A stretch of 6,640 nt of DNA from Sulfurimonas sp. (GTDB taxonomy: Bacteria; Campylobacterota; Campylobacteria; Campylobacterales; Sulfurimonadaceae): contig JAGGWO010000038.1 in assembly GCA_021157485.1 (NCBI GenBank), positions 1-6,640 on the forward strand, in the 5' to 3' direction. Made by a program: the position numbers and the translations under genes. The notes under the pieces are model-generated. The model ran no database searches. It was given only the letters and a program-made list of their open reading frames with translations, and was not told the DNA's origin. How positions within the stretch are numbered: the first letter of the stretch is position 1; every line of letters begins with the position of its first letter. This document shows, piece after piece, positions 6,553 to 6,640 of the stretch.

Positions 6553-6627
6553 TGGGGTATCGCCAAGCGGTAAGGCACTAGTTTTTGGTACTGGTATTCG
6601 GGGGTTCGAATCCCTCTACCCCATCCA
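6553..6627 (+). tRNA. tRNA-Gln (TTG), copy 2
   Basis: This is a 75-base cloverleaf with encoded CCA. The acceptor stem is TGGGGTA/TACCCCA, the anticodon stem CTAGT/ACTGG with one T-G pair, and the anticodon TTG lies at 6585-6587. It shares U1-A72 and U73 with the copy at 3331-3405 but differs at about ten positions. The changes in the acceptor and anticodon stems preserve pairing, so both genes look functional. It is not a recent duplicate. It follows mnmH, whose enzyme is expected to modify its U34. Confidence 0.97.
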
Positions 6628-6640
6628 CAACCCTCAAAAC

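Noticed and set aside
6382..6573. A 63-codon + strand frame running from mnmH into tRNA-Gln
   Set aside because: It overlaps the end of mnmH in another frame and enters the tRNA; it has no ribosome site.

Overview
The window looks like chromosomal DNA from a Campylobacterota bacterium, most likely a Sulfurimonas-like genus; the genus is an inference. The grounds are the low GC content, AAGG-type ribosome binding sites, a RibBA-type protein whose GTP cyclohydrolase half is degenerate, and two tRNA-Gln genes with a U1-A72 pair and a U73 discriminator, which suits tRNA-dependent amidation of Glu-tRNA(Gln).

Left third (1-3113): a flavin module. On the + strand, the 3' end of a gene for an FMN-binding-domain protein, with a TGAT covalent flavin site, overlaps a gene for a small four-helix membrane protein. 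That gene overlaps a second one for a similar protein, and the two look like diverged paralogues. Facing them on the - strand is a two-gene unit: a RibB-type DHBP synthase fused to a dead RibA-like domain (RibBX type), then apbE, a periplasmic FAD:protein FMN transferase. The layout suggests flavin synthesis (RibBX), flavin attachment (ApbE), and an acceptor flavoprotein docked on a membrane partner, probably for extracytoplasmic electron transfer.

Middle (3114-3846): a textbook sigma70 promoter drives a tRNA operon, fMet-Gln(UUG)-fMet, with two identical initiator tRNAs. Next to it lies a decayed 3' fragment of an unrecognised protein gene on the - strand, interrupted by an in-frame stop and lacking a start.

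Right part (3847-6640): a small HAD-superfamily phosphatase resembling soluble P-type ATPases is divergent from selD-mnmH. These two abutting genes make selenophosphate and use it to convert 2-thiouridine to 2-selenouridine at the wobble base of tRNA-Lys, -Glu and -Gln. Fifty bases after mnmH is a second, different tRNA-Gln(UUG), a predicted substrate of MnmH, with its own extended -10 promoter.

Most genes are ordinary housekeeping genes. The least described elements are the paired four-helix membrane proteins of the flavin module, and the gene remnant beside the tRNA operon.
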